A model generated the notes under the pieces. It did no database searches, had not been told where the DNA came from, and saw nothing but the letters and a program-made list of their open reading frames with translations. From CAYMCV01 sp964389005 (GTDB taxonomy: Bacteria > Bacillota > Clostridia > Lachnospirales > Lachnospiraceae): DNA of 31,781 bases. Where the stretch lies: assembly GCA_964389005.1 (NCBI GenBank), contig CAYMCV010000015.1, forward strand, positions 1-31,781. Reading direction: 5' to 3'. Positions 7,736 through 15,829 of the stretch are shown in pieces; position 1 is the first letter of the stretch; every line of letters begins with the position of its first letter. Made by a program: the position numbers and the translations under genes.

Positions 7736-8517
7736 GAGTAATTGATGCGCATACACACATTTTTCCCGAGAAGATTGCGATCAAGGCTTCGGAGTCCATC
7801 GGGCATTTTTATGATTTGAATATGAGTTCCGATGCTTCCAGCAAGAGTTTATTGGAAAAGGAAGCAGTGATTGGGACGGAGCATATACTGGTTTGTTCTT
7901 CCGCACTCAGTCCCCTGCAAGTTGCAAGCATCAACGATTTTATTGCATCTGAGTGCAAAGCACATTCGGAGTTTATTGGATTTGCAGCCATGCATCGTGA
8001 CTTGGAAGGATACGAAGAAGAATTGGACCGCGCACTTGGCATGGGTCTTACCGGCGTAAAGTTCCATAACGATATGCAGCAGTTTGACATTGATGATGAG
8101 AAGATGTTGCCGATATATCGCGCGATTGCGAAGCGAGGCATGAAGGTGCTGTTTCATATGGGAGATGACCGCTATGATTTCTCATCACCGAAACGAATGG
8201 AGAAAATAGCGAAGTTAAATCCTGATTTAACAATTCTCGCAGCACATTTTGGAGGCTACCGTCGTTGGGAAGAATCCCTGCACGTGGAGAAATTGGAGAA
8301 CGTGTACTTTGATACTTCAAGTTCGCTGGCGTTTTTGGATGATTCCATGGCATTGCGCTTGATTGACCGTTTCGGCGCAGACCATTTCTTCTGGGGAAGT
8401 GATTTTCCGATGTGGAATCCGGCGGATGAACTGAAGCGATTCTTATCGCTTGATTTGGATGATGAAACCAAAGAAATGATTACCTATTATAATTTTGCGA
8501 AGCTGTTTGGAATTTGA
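7732..8517 (+). CDS. Amidohydrolase family protein (Amidohydro_2 type)
   Basis: A 261-residue TIM-barrel metal hydrolase or decarboxylase of the amidohydrolase superfamily (PF04909-like). Visible metal-site candidates are DAHTHIF with His7 and His9, KFHNDMQQF with His112, LFHMGDD with His142, AAHFGG with His172, and WGSDFPMW with Asp224, in the order expected for the family. Substrate cannot be read from sequence. There is no signal peptide, so it is cytosolic. The start overlaps the lspA stop by 4 nt, implying translational coupling, and the unit ends at a terminator 44 nt downstream. The neighbours give no pathway clue. Confidence 0.88.
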   Translation: MRVIDAHTHIFPEKIAIKASESIGHFYDLNMSSDASSKSLLEKEAVIGTEHILVCSSALSPLQVASINDFIASECKAHSEFIGFAAMHRDLEGYEEELDRALGMGLTGVKFHNDMQQFDIDDEKMLPIYRAIAKRGMKVLFHMGDDRYDFSSPKRMEKIAKLNPDLTILAAHFGGYRRWEESLHVEKLENVYFDTSSSLAFLDDSMALRLIDRFGADHFFWGSDFPMWNPADELKRFLSLDLDDETKEMITYYNFAKLFGI

Positions 8518-8560
8518 TATTGCGAATTTGGGAGAGGGTAAAAAAGAACCTAGGCTTGAA

Positions 8561-8587
8561 GAACTGCCAATTTGGCGGTTCTTTTTT
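8561..8587 (+). terminator. Rho-independent terminator after the asnS operon
   Basis: GAACTGCC (8561-8568) pairs with GGCGGTTC (8574-8581), eight pairs including one G-U, over a 5-nt loop, followed at once by six T residues. A longer outer pairing, AAAAAAGAACC at 8540-8550 with the T-tract side, could form an alternative stem. Confidence 0.85.
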
Positions 8588-8608
8588 GTATGCGAACAAT
8601 CAATTTGT

Positions 8609-8625
8609 TTTACATACTTTTTACA
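8609..8625 (+). promoter_or_regulatory. Tandem Pho box upstream of pstS
   Basis: TTTACA occurs at 8609-8614 and 8620-8625, an 11-bp period that matches the tandem half-sites bound by PhoP/PhoB-type regulators in Firmicutes. A related TTTACG at 8643-8648 is one base out of phase. A weak TAGCAT at 8658-8663 may be the -10 element, with no good -35, as expected for an activator-dependent promoter. The likely regulator is encoded at the end of the same operon. Confidence 0.7.
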
Positions 8626-8718
8626 CAAAGACTCTTTTTGGCTTTACGAAGCGGGAATAGCATAGAGGTTGTAAAACAAAAACAACGAATCATAACGAGA
8701 AATAATGGAGGATGAGAA

Positions 8719-9525
8719 ATGAAAAAAATGTTCGTAGTTACATTAATTGCAGCAATGGTCGGTCTTACGGCGGGATGTGGCGCAACAGAACCGAAAACGG
8801 TAGCAACCGACGGATCGACATCTATGGAAAAGGTTATCGGTGTCTTGGGAGAAGCATTTGAGGCAGAAAACAAAGGTGTGACGTTTACGTATAATCCGAC
8901 CGGTTCCGGTTCCGGTATTTCGGCAGTTGCAGAGGGCAGATGTGATATCGGTCTTTCGAGCCGTGGCTTGAAGGAGGAAGAAAAAGCACAAGGACTTGAA
9001 GAGACGGTTTTGGCTTATGACGGAATCGCAATGATTGTGAATCCGGAGAATCCGGTCGGTGATTTGACACTTGAGCAAATTGCAGCTATTTACAAAGGAG
9101 AAATCACAGATTGGAGTGAAGTTGGCGGAAATGCCGGAGAAATCGTTCTCATCGGACGTGAGGCAGGAAGTGGAACACGCGATGGCTTTGAATCCATTAC
9201 GGGAACGGAAGATGTCTGCCAGTACCGTCAGGAATTGACTTCAACCGGAGACGTTATTACAACAGTCTCACAGAATGTATCTGCAATCGGCTATGCATCG
9301 CTGGCATCCGTGAAGGAAAGTGTCAAGATGGTTACCGTTGATGGTGTTGTACCTTCCGAAGAGACGGTTAAAGACGGTTCTTATGTCATTCAGCGTCCGT
9401 TCATGTTGGTTACCAAGAGTGATGTTAAATTATCGGAAACTGCACAGAAATTCTATGATTATGCGCTTTCAGAGGCAGCAGCAGATATGATTACGAAGGC
9501 GGGTGCGGTTGCCGCATTTGAGTAA
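8719..9525 (+). CDS. pstS: Phosphate ABC transporter, substrate-binding lipoprotein
   Basis: Extracytoplasmic high-affinity phosphate-binding component of the Pst importer. The 268-residue precursor has a signal peptide ending in a lipobox LTAGC, with Cys20 as the lipidated residue. Phosphate-binding motifs typical of PstS follow: DGSTSMEKV (about 31-39), PTGSGSGISAV (about 60-70) and GREAGSGTRDGF (about 151-162). GGAGG at 8707-8711 sets the start. It is the first gene of the pst-pho operon and lies just behind a Pho box, so phosphate starvation should induce it. The 23-nt gap to pstC is the only non-overlapping junction in the operon. Confidence 0.95.
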   Translation: MKKMFVVTLIAAMVGLTAGCGATEPKTVATDGSTSMEKVIGVLGEAFEAENKGVTFTYNPTGSGSGISAVAEGRCDIGLSSRGLKEEEKAQGLEETVLAYDGIAMIVNPENPVGDLTLEQIAAIYKGEITDWSEVGGNAGEIVLIGREAGSGTRDGFESITGTEDVCQYRQELTSTGDVITTVSQNVSAIGYASLASVKESVKMVTVDGVVPSEETVKDGSYVIQRPFMLVTKSDVKLSETAQKFYDYALSEAAADMITKAGAVAAFE

Positions 9526-9548
9526 GCACCTATTGAAAAAAGAAACGG

Positions 9549-10442
9549 ATGGGAAAAATCATGTCAGTCAAGCTCAAGCAAAGCAGAAAAAAGGCTGCGG
9601 AATCCTTTTTACACATGGTGTTCTTTATGCTGGGAATGGTCGCTGTCGGTTGTGTTCTGACAATCAGTATTTACTTAATCATAGCGGGCATTCCGGCGAT
9701 ACATGAAATCGGGATTGGGAAGTTTCTGTTCGGAAAAGAATGGGCTTCCACGGCGGAAGTTCCGCAATATGGAATTCTGCCGTTCCTGTTAACTTCCGTG
9801 TACGGAACCGCAGGGGCAGTCGCAATCGGCGTACCGATTGGATTTTTTACCGCAGTTTATCTTGCTAAAATGGCTCCGCCCAAGATCAAAAGTCTGGTGG
9901 AGCCGGCAGTCGGACTTTTGGCAGGTATCCCATCCGTGGTCTATGGTCTGGTGGGAATGCTGGTACTGGTCCCGGGCATTATGAAACTGTTTCATATTCC
10001 GGATGGGGCGGGGCTTTTGGCTTCCATTATCGTACTTGCGGTTATGATTCTGCCCTCGGTCATCAAGGTGGCGGTGACGGCATTGGAGGCGGTTCCCAAG
10101 GAATATGAAGATGCTTCGCTTGCATTGGGTGCAACCCAAACGGAAACATATTTTCGCGTTTCCGTTCCTGCAGCCAAGAGCGGTATCGCAGCGGCGGTAG
10201 TACTTGGCGTCGGGCGTGCCATCGGTGAAGCCATGGCGGTTATGATGGTTGCAGGAAATGCACCGAATATGCCGTCATTGTTTGAAAGTGTCAGGTTTTT
10301 AACCACTGCAGTTGCGAGTGAGATGTCATACTCATCCGGATTGCAACGGCAGGCACTGTTCTCGGTAGCTTTGGTATTGTTTCTGTTTATTATGCTGATC
10401 AATGCGGCACTCAATCTGCTGCTGAAAAGGAGCCGGTCGTAA
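9549..10442 (+). CDS. pstC: Phosphate ABC transporter permease PstC
   Basis: One of the two inner-membrane subunits of the phosphate importer. It is a 297-residue hydrophobic protein with about six membrane segments after a basic N-terminus. The cytoplasmic coupling loop reads PKEYEDASLALGATQTETYF and contacts PstB. GLLAGIPSVVYGLVGM is a typical PstC/PstA stretch. The ribosome binding site is weak; an in-frame ATG at 9561 is an alternative start that would remove four residues. The stop overlaps the pstA start by one base (TAATG). Confidence 0.94.
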   Translation: MGKIMSVKLKQSRKKAAESFLHMVFFMLGMVAVGCVLTISIYLIIAGIPAIHEIGIGKFLFGKEWASTAEVPQYGILPFLLTSVYGTAGAVAIGVPIGFFTAVYLAKMAPPKIKSLVEPAVGLLAGIPSVVYGLVGMLVLVPGIMKLFHIPDGAGLLASIIVLAVMILPSVIKVAVTALEAVPKEYEDASLALGATQTETYFRVSVPAAKSGIAAAVVLGVGRAIGEAMAVMMVAGNAPNMPSLFESVRFLTTAVASEMSYSSGLQRQALFSVALVLFLFIMLINAALNLLLKRSRS

Positions 10443-11302
10443 TGAAAACCTCATATAAAAATGAACGAAAATTATATCAGGCAGTCATGAAAACGCTTTG
10501 TTATCTATCGGTTGGGCTGGTATGTCTTCTGGTTCTGTTTCTGGTCGGGTATGTCATGATTCGCGGAATCGGATTTATTTCATGGGAGTTATTGACAACC
10601 AAACCGAGTTATATTGACGAACGCATCGGTATTCTGCCTGATATTTTAAATACATTGCATCTTGTAATTGCATCTTTGGTGATTGTAATACCAATCGGTG
10701 TTGGTGCTGCCGTTTACCTGACCGAATACGCACGAAGCAAAAAACTTACCGATGTCATAGAATTTGCATCCGAAACGCTTTCGGGAATTCCATCGATTAT
10801 TTACGGATTGGTCGGTATGCTTCTGTTCTGCCAGTTTCTCGGATTTCAGACATCCTTACTTGCAGGCGCGCTTACACTGGCAATGATGAATCTTCCGGTC
10901 ATCATACGAACAACACAGGAAAGCTTGAAAACGGTACCGCGAAGTTATCGTGAAGGCGCATTTGCACTCGGAGCCGGGAAGTGGCGCGTGATTCGAACGG
11001 TGGTTTTGCCATGTTCCGTACGCGGAATTATCACCGGCGCGATTCTGTCCGTCGGAAGAATTCTCGGAGAATCCGCCGCACTTCTTTTTACGGCAGGATT
11101 TGCCCACAGTGTCAACGGATTCATTACGGGTCTGAGCAAATCGGGCGCCAGTCTGACGGTTGCATTGTATGTATATGCCAAGGAACAGGGAGAATTCGGA
11201 GTTGCATTTGCAATCGCGGCAATTCTGATGCTTTTAACAGTCGCTATCAACGCAAGTGCGGCACTTGTTGAGAATTATTTTAGAAAGAAGGAGCAAAAAT
11301 GA
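10442..11302 (+). CDS. pstA: Phosphate ABC transporter permease PstA
   Basis: Second permease of the Pst importer, 286 residues with about six membrane segments. It has the paralogous signatures SGIPSIIYGLVGM and a coupling loop PRSYREGAFALGAGKWRVI. The C-terminus ends in the basic RKKEQK. AAGGAGC precedes the ATG, which overlaps the pstC stop by one base, and the pstA stop overlaps the pstB start as ATGA. These overlaps imply balanced production of the permease pair and ATPase. Confidence 0.95.
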   Translation: MKTSYKNERKLYQAVMKTLCYLSVGLVCLLVLFLVGYVMIRGIGFISWELLTTKPSYIDERIGILPDILNTLHLVIASLVIVIPIGVGAAVYLTEYARSKKLTDVIEFASETLSGIPSIIYGLVGMLLFCQFLGFQTSLLAGALTLAMMNLPVIIRTTQESLKTVPRSYREGAFALGAGKWRVIRTVVLPCSVRGIITGAILSVGRILGESAALLFTAGFAHSVNGFITGLSKSGASLTVALYVYAKEQGEFGVAFAIAAILMLLTVAINASAALVENYFRKKEQK

Positions 11303-12054
11303 GTACAAAGACAATGATAGAAACAAAGGACTTGTGTCTGTGGTATGCGAAAACACAAGCACTCAAATCCATCAATATGCAGATTTACGAGAACAGCATT
11401 ACTGCACTCATCGGACCTTCGGGATGCGGTAAATCCACTTTTCTAAAAACATTGAACCGAATGAATGATTTGATTCCGGAAGTGCGTATCAGCGGTGAAG
11501 TAACATATCTCGGAAATGACATATTCTCGACAGATGTAAATGATTTGCGACGTGATATCGGAATGGTTTTTCAGAAACCCAATCCGTTTCCGATGAGCAT
11601 TTATGACAATATTGCATACGGCCCGCGTACACACGGCTTAAAAAACAAAGCAAAATTGGATGAAATCGTTGAAATGTCGTTACGCGATGCTGCCATCTGG
11701 GAAGAAGTCAAGGATCGACTCAAAAAGTCGGCACTCGGGTTATCCGGCGGACAACAACAGCGTCTGTGTATCGCACGAGCACTTGCCGTCAAACCGAAGG
11801 TGCTTTTGATGGATGAACCGACTTCGGCATTGGATCCGATTTCGACGCTAAAGGTCGAAGAACTGGCTGAAAAGTTAAAAGCCGATTATACAATTATAAT
11901 TGTCACGCATAATATGCAGCAGGCGGTCAGAATTTCGGATCGTACAGCGTTCTTTCTACTGGGAGAATTGGTGGAATGCGATGAGACGGAGAAACTCTTT
12001 GCGGCACCGCAACAGCAGAAAACAGAAGACTATATTACGGGGAGGTTTGGATAA
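11299..12054 (+). CDS. pstB: Phosphate ABC transporter ATP-binding protein
   Basis: ATPase that powers phosphate import, 251 residues, the usual PstB length. Walker A is GPSGCGKST (39-47), the Q-loop lies around FQKPNPFPMS (91-100), the signature is LSGGQQQR (148-155), Walker B is VLLMDEPTSALDP (168-180), and the switch histidine is His204 in VTHNMQQAVR. The FQKPNPFPMS and IYDNIAYGPR stretches are characteristic of PstB rather than other ABC ATPases. AAGGAG precedes the start. The last base of the stop is the first base of phoU. Confidence 0.97.
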   Translation: MSTKTMIETKDLCLWYAKTQALKSINMQIYENSITALIGPSGCGKSTFLKTLNRMNDLIPEVRISGEVTYLGNDIFSTDVNDLRRDIGMVFQKPNPFPMSIYDNIAYGPRTHGLKNKAKLDEIVEMSLRDAAIWEEVKDRLKKSALGLSGGQQQRLCIARALAVKPKVLLMDEPTSALDPISTLKVEELAEKLKADYTIIIVTHNMQQAVRISDRTAFFLLGELVECDETEKLFAAPQQQKTEDYITGRFG

Positions 12055-12704
12055 TGAGAAAGAAATTTGACGAGCAATTGGCATTGCTGAATTCGGAGTT
12101 GATTAAGATGGGTGCATTGTGCGAGGATGCAATCGCTGCTTCGGCAGAGGCATTATTGCATGTGGATCTCGAACTTGCGGCACGTTTGGATCCGCTTGCA
12201 CAGAAAATCGAAGAAAAAGAAAAAGATATCGAGACACTGTGTCTGAAACTGATTCTACAGCAGCAGCCTGTTGCAAGAGACTTGCGACAAGTTTCTGCGG
12301 CATTGAAAATGATAACCGACATGGGGCGTATCGGCAACCAGTCTGCGGATATTGCGGAATTGATTGAATACCTGCAGGGAAACAGTGTTGAGGAGTTTCA
12401 TTTGATAGCGGAGATGTCACAGGCCACGATTCAGATGGTAACGGAGAGTATTGATGCATTTGTAAAGCAAGATGAGGAATTGGCACAACAAGTCATTGCC
12501 TACGATGATGTTGTGGATGATTTATTCATCCGAATTAAGGCATCTTTAATCACATTAATCAAAGAAAATCCGGAAGAAGGCGAATATGCGATTGACTTAT
12601 TGATGATTGCGAAGTATTTTGAACGTATAGGAGATCATGCTGTTAATGTTGCGGAGTGGGTTGTCTTTGCAATTACCGGTATGCACCGGGGAGAGGATTC
12701 ATAA
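12054..12704 (+). CDS. phoU: Phosphate signalling protein PhoU
   Basis: Cytosolic helical regulator linking Pst transporter activity to the PhoR kinase and limiting phosphate uptake. The 216 residues form two related PhoU three-helix units (about 15-100 and 115-205), with the conserved RDLRQVSAALKMITDMGRIGN-type helix in the first and KYFERIGDHAVNVAEW in the second. Acidic positions in those helices are the usual metal-cluster ligands. GGGGAGG at 12040-12046 is the ribosome binding site. It overlaps both pstB and phoP by a single base (TAATG at each junction), so it sits physically between transporter and two-component genes. Confidence 0.95.
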   Translation: MRKKFDEQLALLNSELIKMGALCEDAIAASAEALLHVDLELAARLDPLAQKIEEKEKDIETLCLKLILQQQPVARDLRQVSAALKMITDMGRIGNQSADIAELIEYLQGNSVEEFHLIAEMSQATIQMVTESIDAFVKQDEELAQQVIAYDDVVDDLFIRIKASLITLIKENPEEGEYAIDLLMIAKYFERIGDHAVNVAEWVVFAITGMHRGEDS

Positions 12705-13381
12705 TGATTTATTGTGTTGAAGATGACAGTAATGTAAGAGAAATTGAGTTGTATACCCTGCATTCCACAGGATTTGAAGCAATCGGATTTTCCGAGGGCG
12801 GTGCATTTTGGCGGGCGTTGGAGTCACAATTGCCGGATTTAATTCTTTTGGATGTCATGCTTCCGGGTGAGGATGGAATCGAAATCCTCAAAAAATTGAA
12901 AGAGAACAGAAAATGGAAGAATATACCTGTGATTATGGCAACGGCAAAGGGTGCGGAGTATGACAAAATTCAGGGACTCGATTTGGGCGCAGATGACTAT
13001 ATTGTCAAACCGTTCGGTATGATGGAGATGGTATCCCGTGTGCGCGCGGTTTTGCGAAGGAGTGAGGTGAAGCCGACATCAAGCCTGTTGCAAGTAGGAG
13101 AAATCACATTGAACAACAAGGGTTACGAAGTGACGGTTTCCGGTAAACAGGTATTGCTTACACTGAAAGAATTTGAACTTTTACGCGCTATGATGGAAAG
13201 CCCGGGTGTGGTTTTTACGCGCGATAACTTGCTTGATTTGGTGTGGGGCGGTGCCTTTTACGGAGAAACCAGAACCGTTGATATGCATATCAAGACGTTG
13301 CGGCAGAAGCTGGGGAGCGGTGCGGAATTGATTCAGACGGTTCGCGGCGTTGGATATCGAATTGAGGTGAAAAATCAATGA
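12704..13381 (+). CDS. phoP: Phosphate-response regulator, OmpR/PhoB family
   Basis: DNA-binding response regulator partnered with the sensor kinase next to it. A receiver domain covers residues 1-120: acidic pocket Glu6-Asp7-Asp8, phosphoacceptor Asp50 in LILLDVMLPGEDG, Thr80 and Lys102 (VKPF). A winged-helix output domain covers about 128-225 (KEFELLRAMMESPGVVFTR and RTVDMHIKTLRQKLG). The longest open frame begins at 12656, but those 16 extra residues lie inside phoU and lack family similarity; the ATG at 12704 has GGGGAGAGG upstream and the same TAATG junction as its neighbours. The expected target is the Pho box before pstS. Confidence 0.93.
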   Translation: MIYCVEDDSNVREIELYTLHSTGFEAIGFSEGGAFWRALESQLPDLILLDVMLPGEDGIEILKKLKENRKWKNIPVIMATAKGAEYDKIQGLDLGADDYIVKPFGMMEMVSRVRAVLRRSEVKPTSSLLQVGEITLNNKGYEVTVSGKQVLLTLKEFELLRAMMESPGVVFTRDNLLDLVWGGAFYGETRTVDMHIKTLRQKLGSGAELIQTVRGVGYRIEVKNQ

Positions 13382-15093
13382 CAAAAAAGATATTTGGCTC
13401 AATTATTGCGGTGGCGGCATCCATCCTGGTATCGTGTCTTGTAATCATCATGGGTGTACTGTTTCGTTATTTTGAGAATATGGAAAAACAACAATTGGCG
13501 GTACAGTGTGATTTGGTTGCACAGGGCATACAAAAGTGCGGTCAGGCGGAATACTTTGAAGATTTGGAATTGCAGAATTACCGCATCACCTGGATTGCGT
13601 CGGACGGCAGAGTACTGTATGACAACTATGCGGCTGTAGAAAACATGGATAATCACGCGAATCGTAAGGAAATCAAGGAGGCATTGGAGTACGGGGAAGG
13701 TGAAGACGAACGATATTCCGATACCATGATGAAAAAAACGGTTTATCACGCCAAACGGTTGCCCGACGGAAGCGTAATTCGTATGTCGGTTTTGCAGAAC
13801 AGTATCTGGGGTTTGATTTTTGGCATGACGCAACCGTTTGCAATCATTATTTTTGTGGCTGTGATTCTGTCTTTTATCATAGCAAATTATATATCTAAAA
13901 GGATTGTGCGACCTTTGAATGCATTGAATCTAGACCGGCCGCTTGATAATGACACCTATGAGGAATTGGCGCCGCTGCTTCGAAGAATCGAGCATCAGCA
14001 TCGAAAGATTCAGGAACAGATGTCAGAACTTTCGAAACAAAAAGATGAGTTTGCCGCGATTACGGAAGGAATGAGCGAAGGTTTGGTTCTGCTTGGGAGA
14101 GAGGATGTAATCTTAAGCATGAATTCTGCCGCAATCCGCTTACTGGAAGCAGATGCACAATGTATCGGCAAAAGTATTCTTACCGTGTATCGCAATACAG
14201 AGTTACAGGAAGCAATCGAAACGGCATGGAAAAAGGGCAGCAGCAGTATTTTGATGTCTTTGACCGGGCGTGAATACCAGTGGAACATCTCATCGGTGCA
14301 AAATGACGGTCAAATCATCGGTCTTTGTCTCTTTGCATTCGACATTACGGAAAAAATTCAGGCGGAGCGTATGCGACGTGAATTCACGGCAAATGTCTCG
14401 CATGAGTTAAAAACACCGCTGCACTCCATTATGGGAACCGCCGAATTGATGGAAAACGGTTTGATGAAATCGGAAGATGAGCCGTATTTCGCCGGACGTA
14501 TTCGTAAAGAGGCATCCAGACTGGTGGAACTGATTGATGATATCATTCGGCTTTCACAATTGGATGAAAAGGCAGATTTTAAGTGGGAAAATGTTGATAT
14601 TACGGAATTGATTACAGATGTCTGGGATACATTGTCGGAAGCCGCAGATGCCAAAGGTATCACGATGCAGATTGTGGGAGAATCACAGACGGTGTATGGC
14701 GTTCGCAGATTGTTGCATGAAATCATATACAACCTTTTGGATAATGCAATCAAATACAGCAAAGAGCCGGGCAGTGTGGATATCTTGCTTCGCGCAGACG
14801 AGATAACGAAACGGGTATCGCTGACGGTATCCGACCACGGAATCGGAATTCCGAAGGAACATCAAGCGCGTATATTTGAACGTTTTTATCGTGTGGATAA
14901 AAGTCACTCCCGCATGACCGGCGGAACGGGACTCGGGTTGTCGATTGTCAAGCATGCGGCGGAATACCACCATGCAAACATCGAACTCAAAAGCAGAATC
15001 GGCTTCGGAACGGTTATTACGGTGAAGGATTTGCCTGCGGCTCATACTTCTTCAGCAGAGGATCCAGAATCAGACAATCCAGAAAACATTTGA
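13378..15093 (+). CDS. phoR: Phosphate-sensing histidine kinase
   Basis: Membrane sensor kinase of 571 residues. Membrane segments lie at about 7-29 and 147-170 with a roughly 115-residue extracytoplasmic domain between. A short HAMP-like stretch, then a PAS domain (about 225-325, GMSEGLVLLGREDVILSMN), then the kinase core follow. His342 in NVSHELKTPLHS is the phosphorylation site. The N-box includes Asn452 and Asn456, with G1 at DHGIGIP (486-492) and G2 at GTGLGLS (516-522). The start overlaps the phoP stop (ATGA). The final about 20 residues, after VKDLP, are a polar tail beyond the usual ATPase domain end. The last 77 bp overlap the oppositely directed YesL-like gene, leaving no room for a conventional terminator. 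Confidence 0.94.
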   Translation: MTKKIFGSIIAVAASILVSCLVIIMGVLFRYFENMEKQQLAVQCDLVAQGIQKCGQAEYFEDLELQNYRITWIASDGRVLYDNYAAVENMDNHANRKEIKEALEYGEGEDERYSDTMMKKTVYHAKRLPDGSVIRMSVLQNSIWGLIFGMTQPFAIIIFVAVILSFIIANYISKRIVRPLNALNLDRPLDNDTYEELAPLLRRIEHQHRKIQEQMSELSKQKDEFAAITEGMSEGLVLLGREDVILSMNSAAIRLLEADAQCIGKSILTVYRNTELQEAIETAWKKGSSSILMSLTGREYQWNISSVQNDGQIIGLCLFAFDITEKIQAERMRREFTANVSHELKTPLHSIMGTAELMENGLMKSEDEPYFAGRIRKEASRLVELIDDIIRLSQLDEKADFKWENVDITELITDVWDTLSEAADAKGITMQIVGESQTVYGVRRLLHEIIYNLLDNAIKYSKEPGSVDILLRADEITKRVSLTVSDHGIGIPKEHQARIFERFYRVDKSHSRMTGGTGLGLSIVKHAAEYHHANIELKSRIGFGTVITVKDLPAAHTSSAEDPESDNPENI

Positions 15094-15631
15094 AACCGGG
15101 AAGAAATAAGAGGCTCCACCACGCCCAATAAGCAAGCAGGACGGCAGCCACCCAAAATGTGAGCAGCGCAATTGTTTGCGGCAGATTGGTTGCGGCAAGC
15201 GAGAACGAATACTTCAAAAGATGTCCGGTTTTGATATGAAAGCGCGACAGCCACGGAAAGGCCAAATTCATGGCCGCCAGATAAAAGAGAACCAGCAGAT
15301 AGGATAGAATTCGTCCGCCGAGCGCATAGTCCGATTGATTGTAATAGAAGAACAGGCAGTCAGCCGCAAGCACCACCCCGATGAGAAGATAGACGAGGGT
15401 TGCTGCGGTTGCCTGCTTAAAATTTTTTTTAAAAGAAGAAAAGAACTCCTTTGTCACATGCCCGATGCCTTTACGCACGGATTTGGACATGGCGTAGTAA
15501 GCCGCAGTTGACGCTGCGCCGATTGTGACAATGGGGACGGAGCAAACTGTCCACAAAATTCCGACCCATACAATGTCCCAGAATGTCGATAAAAATCCCA
15601 TCAATTTGCCGTTATAACTAAAAATTCCCAT
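15017..15631 (-). CDS. YesL-like (DUF624) membrane protein
   Basis: A 204-residue integral membrane protein with about five hydrophobic segments and the YesL/DUF624 opening (FSYNGKLMGFLSTFWDI, then CSVPIVTIGAASTAAYYA). The molecular function of this family is unknown, but its genes commonly sit beside LplB/YtcP-type sugar importers, as here. AAGGA lies 5 nt before the ATG on the minus strand. It is divergent from the GH67 gene, sharing a 198-bp intergenic region, so it may belong to the uronate regulon. Its 3' end overlaps phoR by 77 bp, and both reading frames look genuine because the overlapped YesL part (LLFLPGFKCFLDCLILDPL) is typical of its family. Confidence 0.85.
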   Translation of the reverse strand: MGIFSYNGKLMGFLSTFWDIVWVGILWTVCSVPIVTIGAASTAAYYAMSKSVRKGIGHVTKEFFSSFKKNFKQATAATLVYLLIGVVLAADCLFFYYNQSDYALGGRILSYLLVLFYLAAMNLAFPWLSRFHIKTGHLLKYSFSLAATNLPQTIALLTFWVAAVLLAYWAWWSLLFLPGFKCFLDCLILDPLLKKYEPQANPSP

Positions 15632-15693
15632 ACAATCCTTTCATATTCAGTCGCTGTGCAGCAAAGGATGTGCAAACTTGGCGCATCACTTGG

Positions 15694-15719
15694 TTTCATA
15701 AGGTGATTCGATTTCATAA
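15694..15719. promoter_or_regulatory. Direct repeats in the divergent YesL/GH67 spacer
   Basis: TTTCATAA occurs at 15694-15701 and 15712-15719, 18 bp apart. This lies 63 bp upstream of the minus-strand YesL start and 28 bp upstream of the GH67 -35 box. It could be a regulator site or part of the minus-strand promoter; I found no convincing -35/-10 pair for that gene. Confidence 0.3.
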
Positions 15720-15746
15720 AACACGCATCCACTCTGCTTGAAGCGA

Positions 15747-15775
15747 TTGACAAACAGTTAAAAACCATGTAAAAT
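15747..15775 (+). promoter_or_regulatory. Promoter of the GH67 gene
   Basis: A perfect TTGACA at 15747-15752 and TAAAAT at 15770-15775, 17 bp apart. Predicted start is near 15782. The GntR-like operator sequence begins only about 5 bp after that, a position suited to repression. Confidence 0.8.
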
Positions 15776-15786
15776 TATTTCGTACC

Positions 15787-15800
15787 ATACAAGTATACAA
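15787..15800. promoter_or_regulatory. Putative GntR-family operator at the GH67 promoter
   Basis: ATACAAGTATACAA is identical to 14 bp of the stronger site before the ABC transporter (18883-18896). Here the left half of the palindrome is lost, so it is an incomplete operator. Its place just downstream of the predicted transcription start supports a regulatory role. Confidence 0.55.
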
Positions 15801-15829
15801 CACAACTTACAAAAGGGGAACCCTTAATT

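Noticed and set aside
12656..12703. Longer start for the response regulator
   Set aside because: The added residues are phoU sequence read in another frame; the ATG at 12704 has the better ribosome binding site and family-like N-terminus.
15738..15752. Catabolite-repression (cre) site before GH67
   Set aside because: TTGAAGCGATTGACA looks similar at first sight but misses the central CG-containing alignment of the cre consensus, and the right part is the -35 box.
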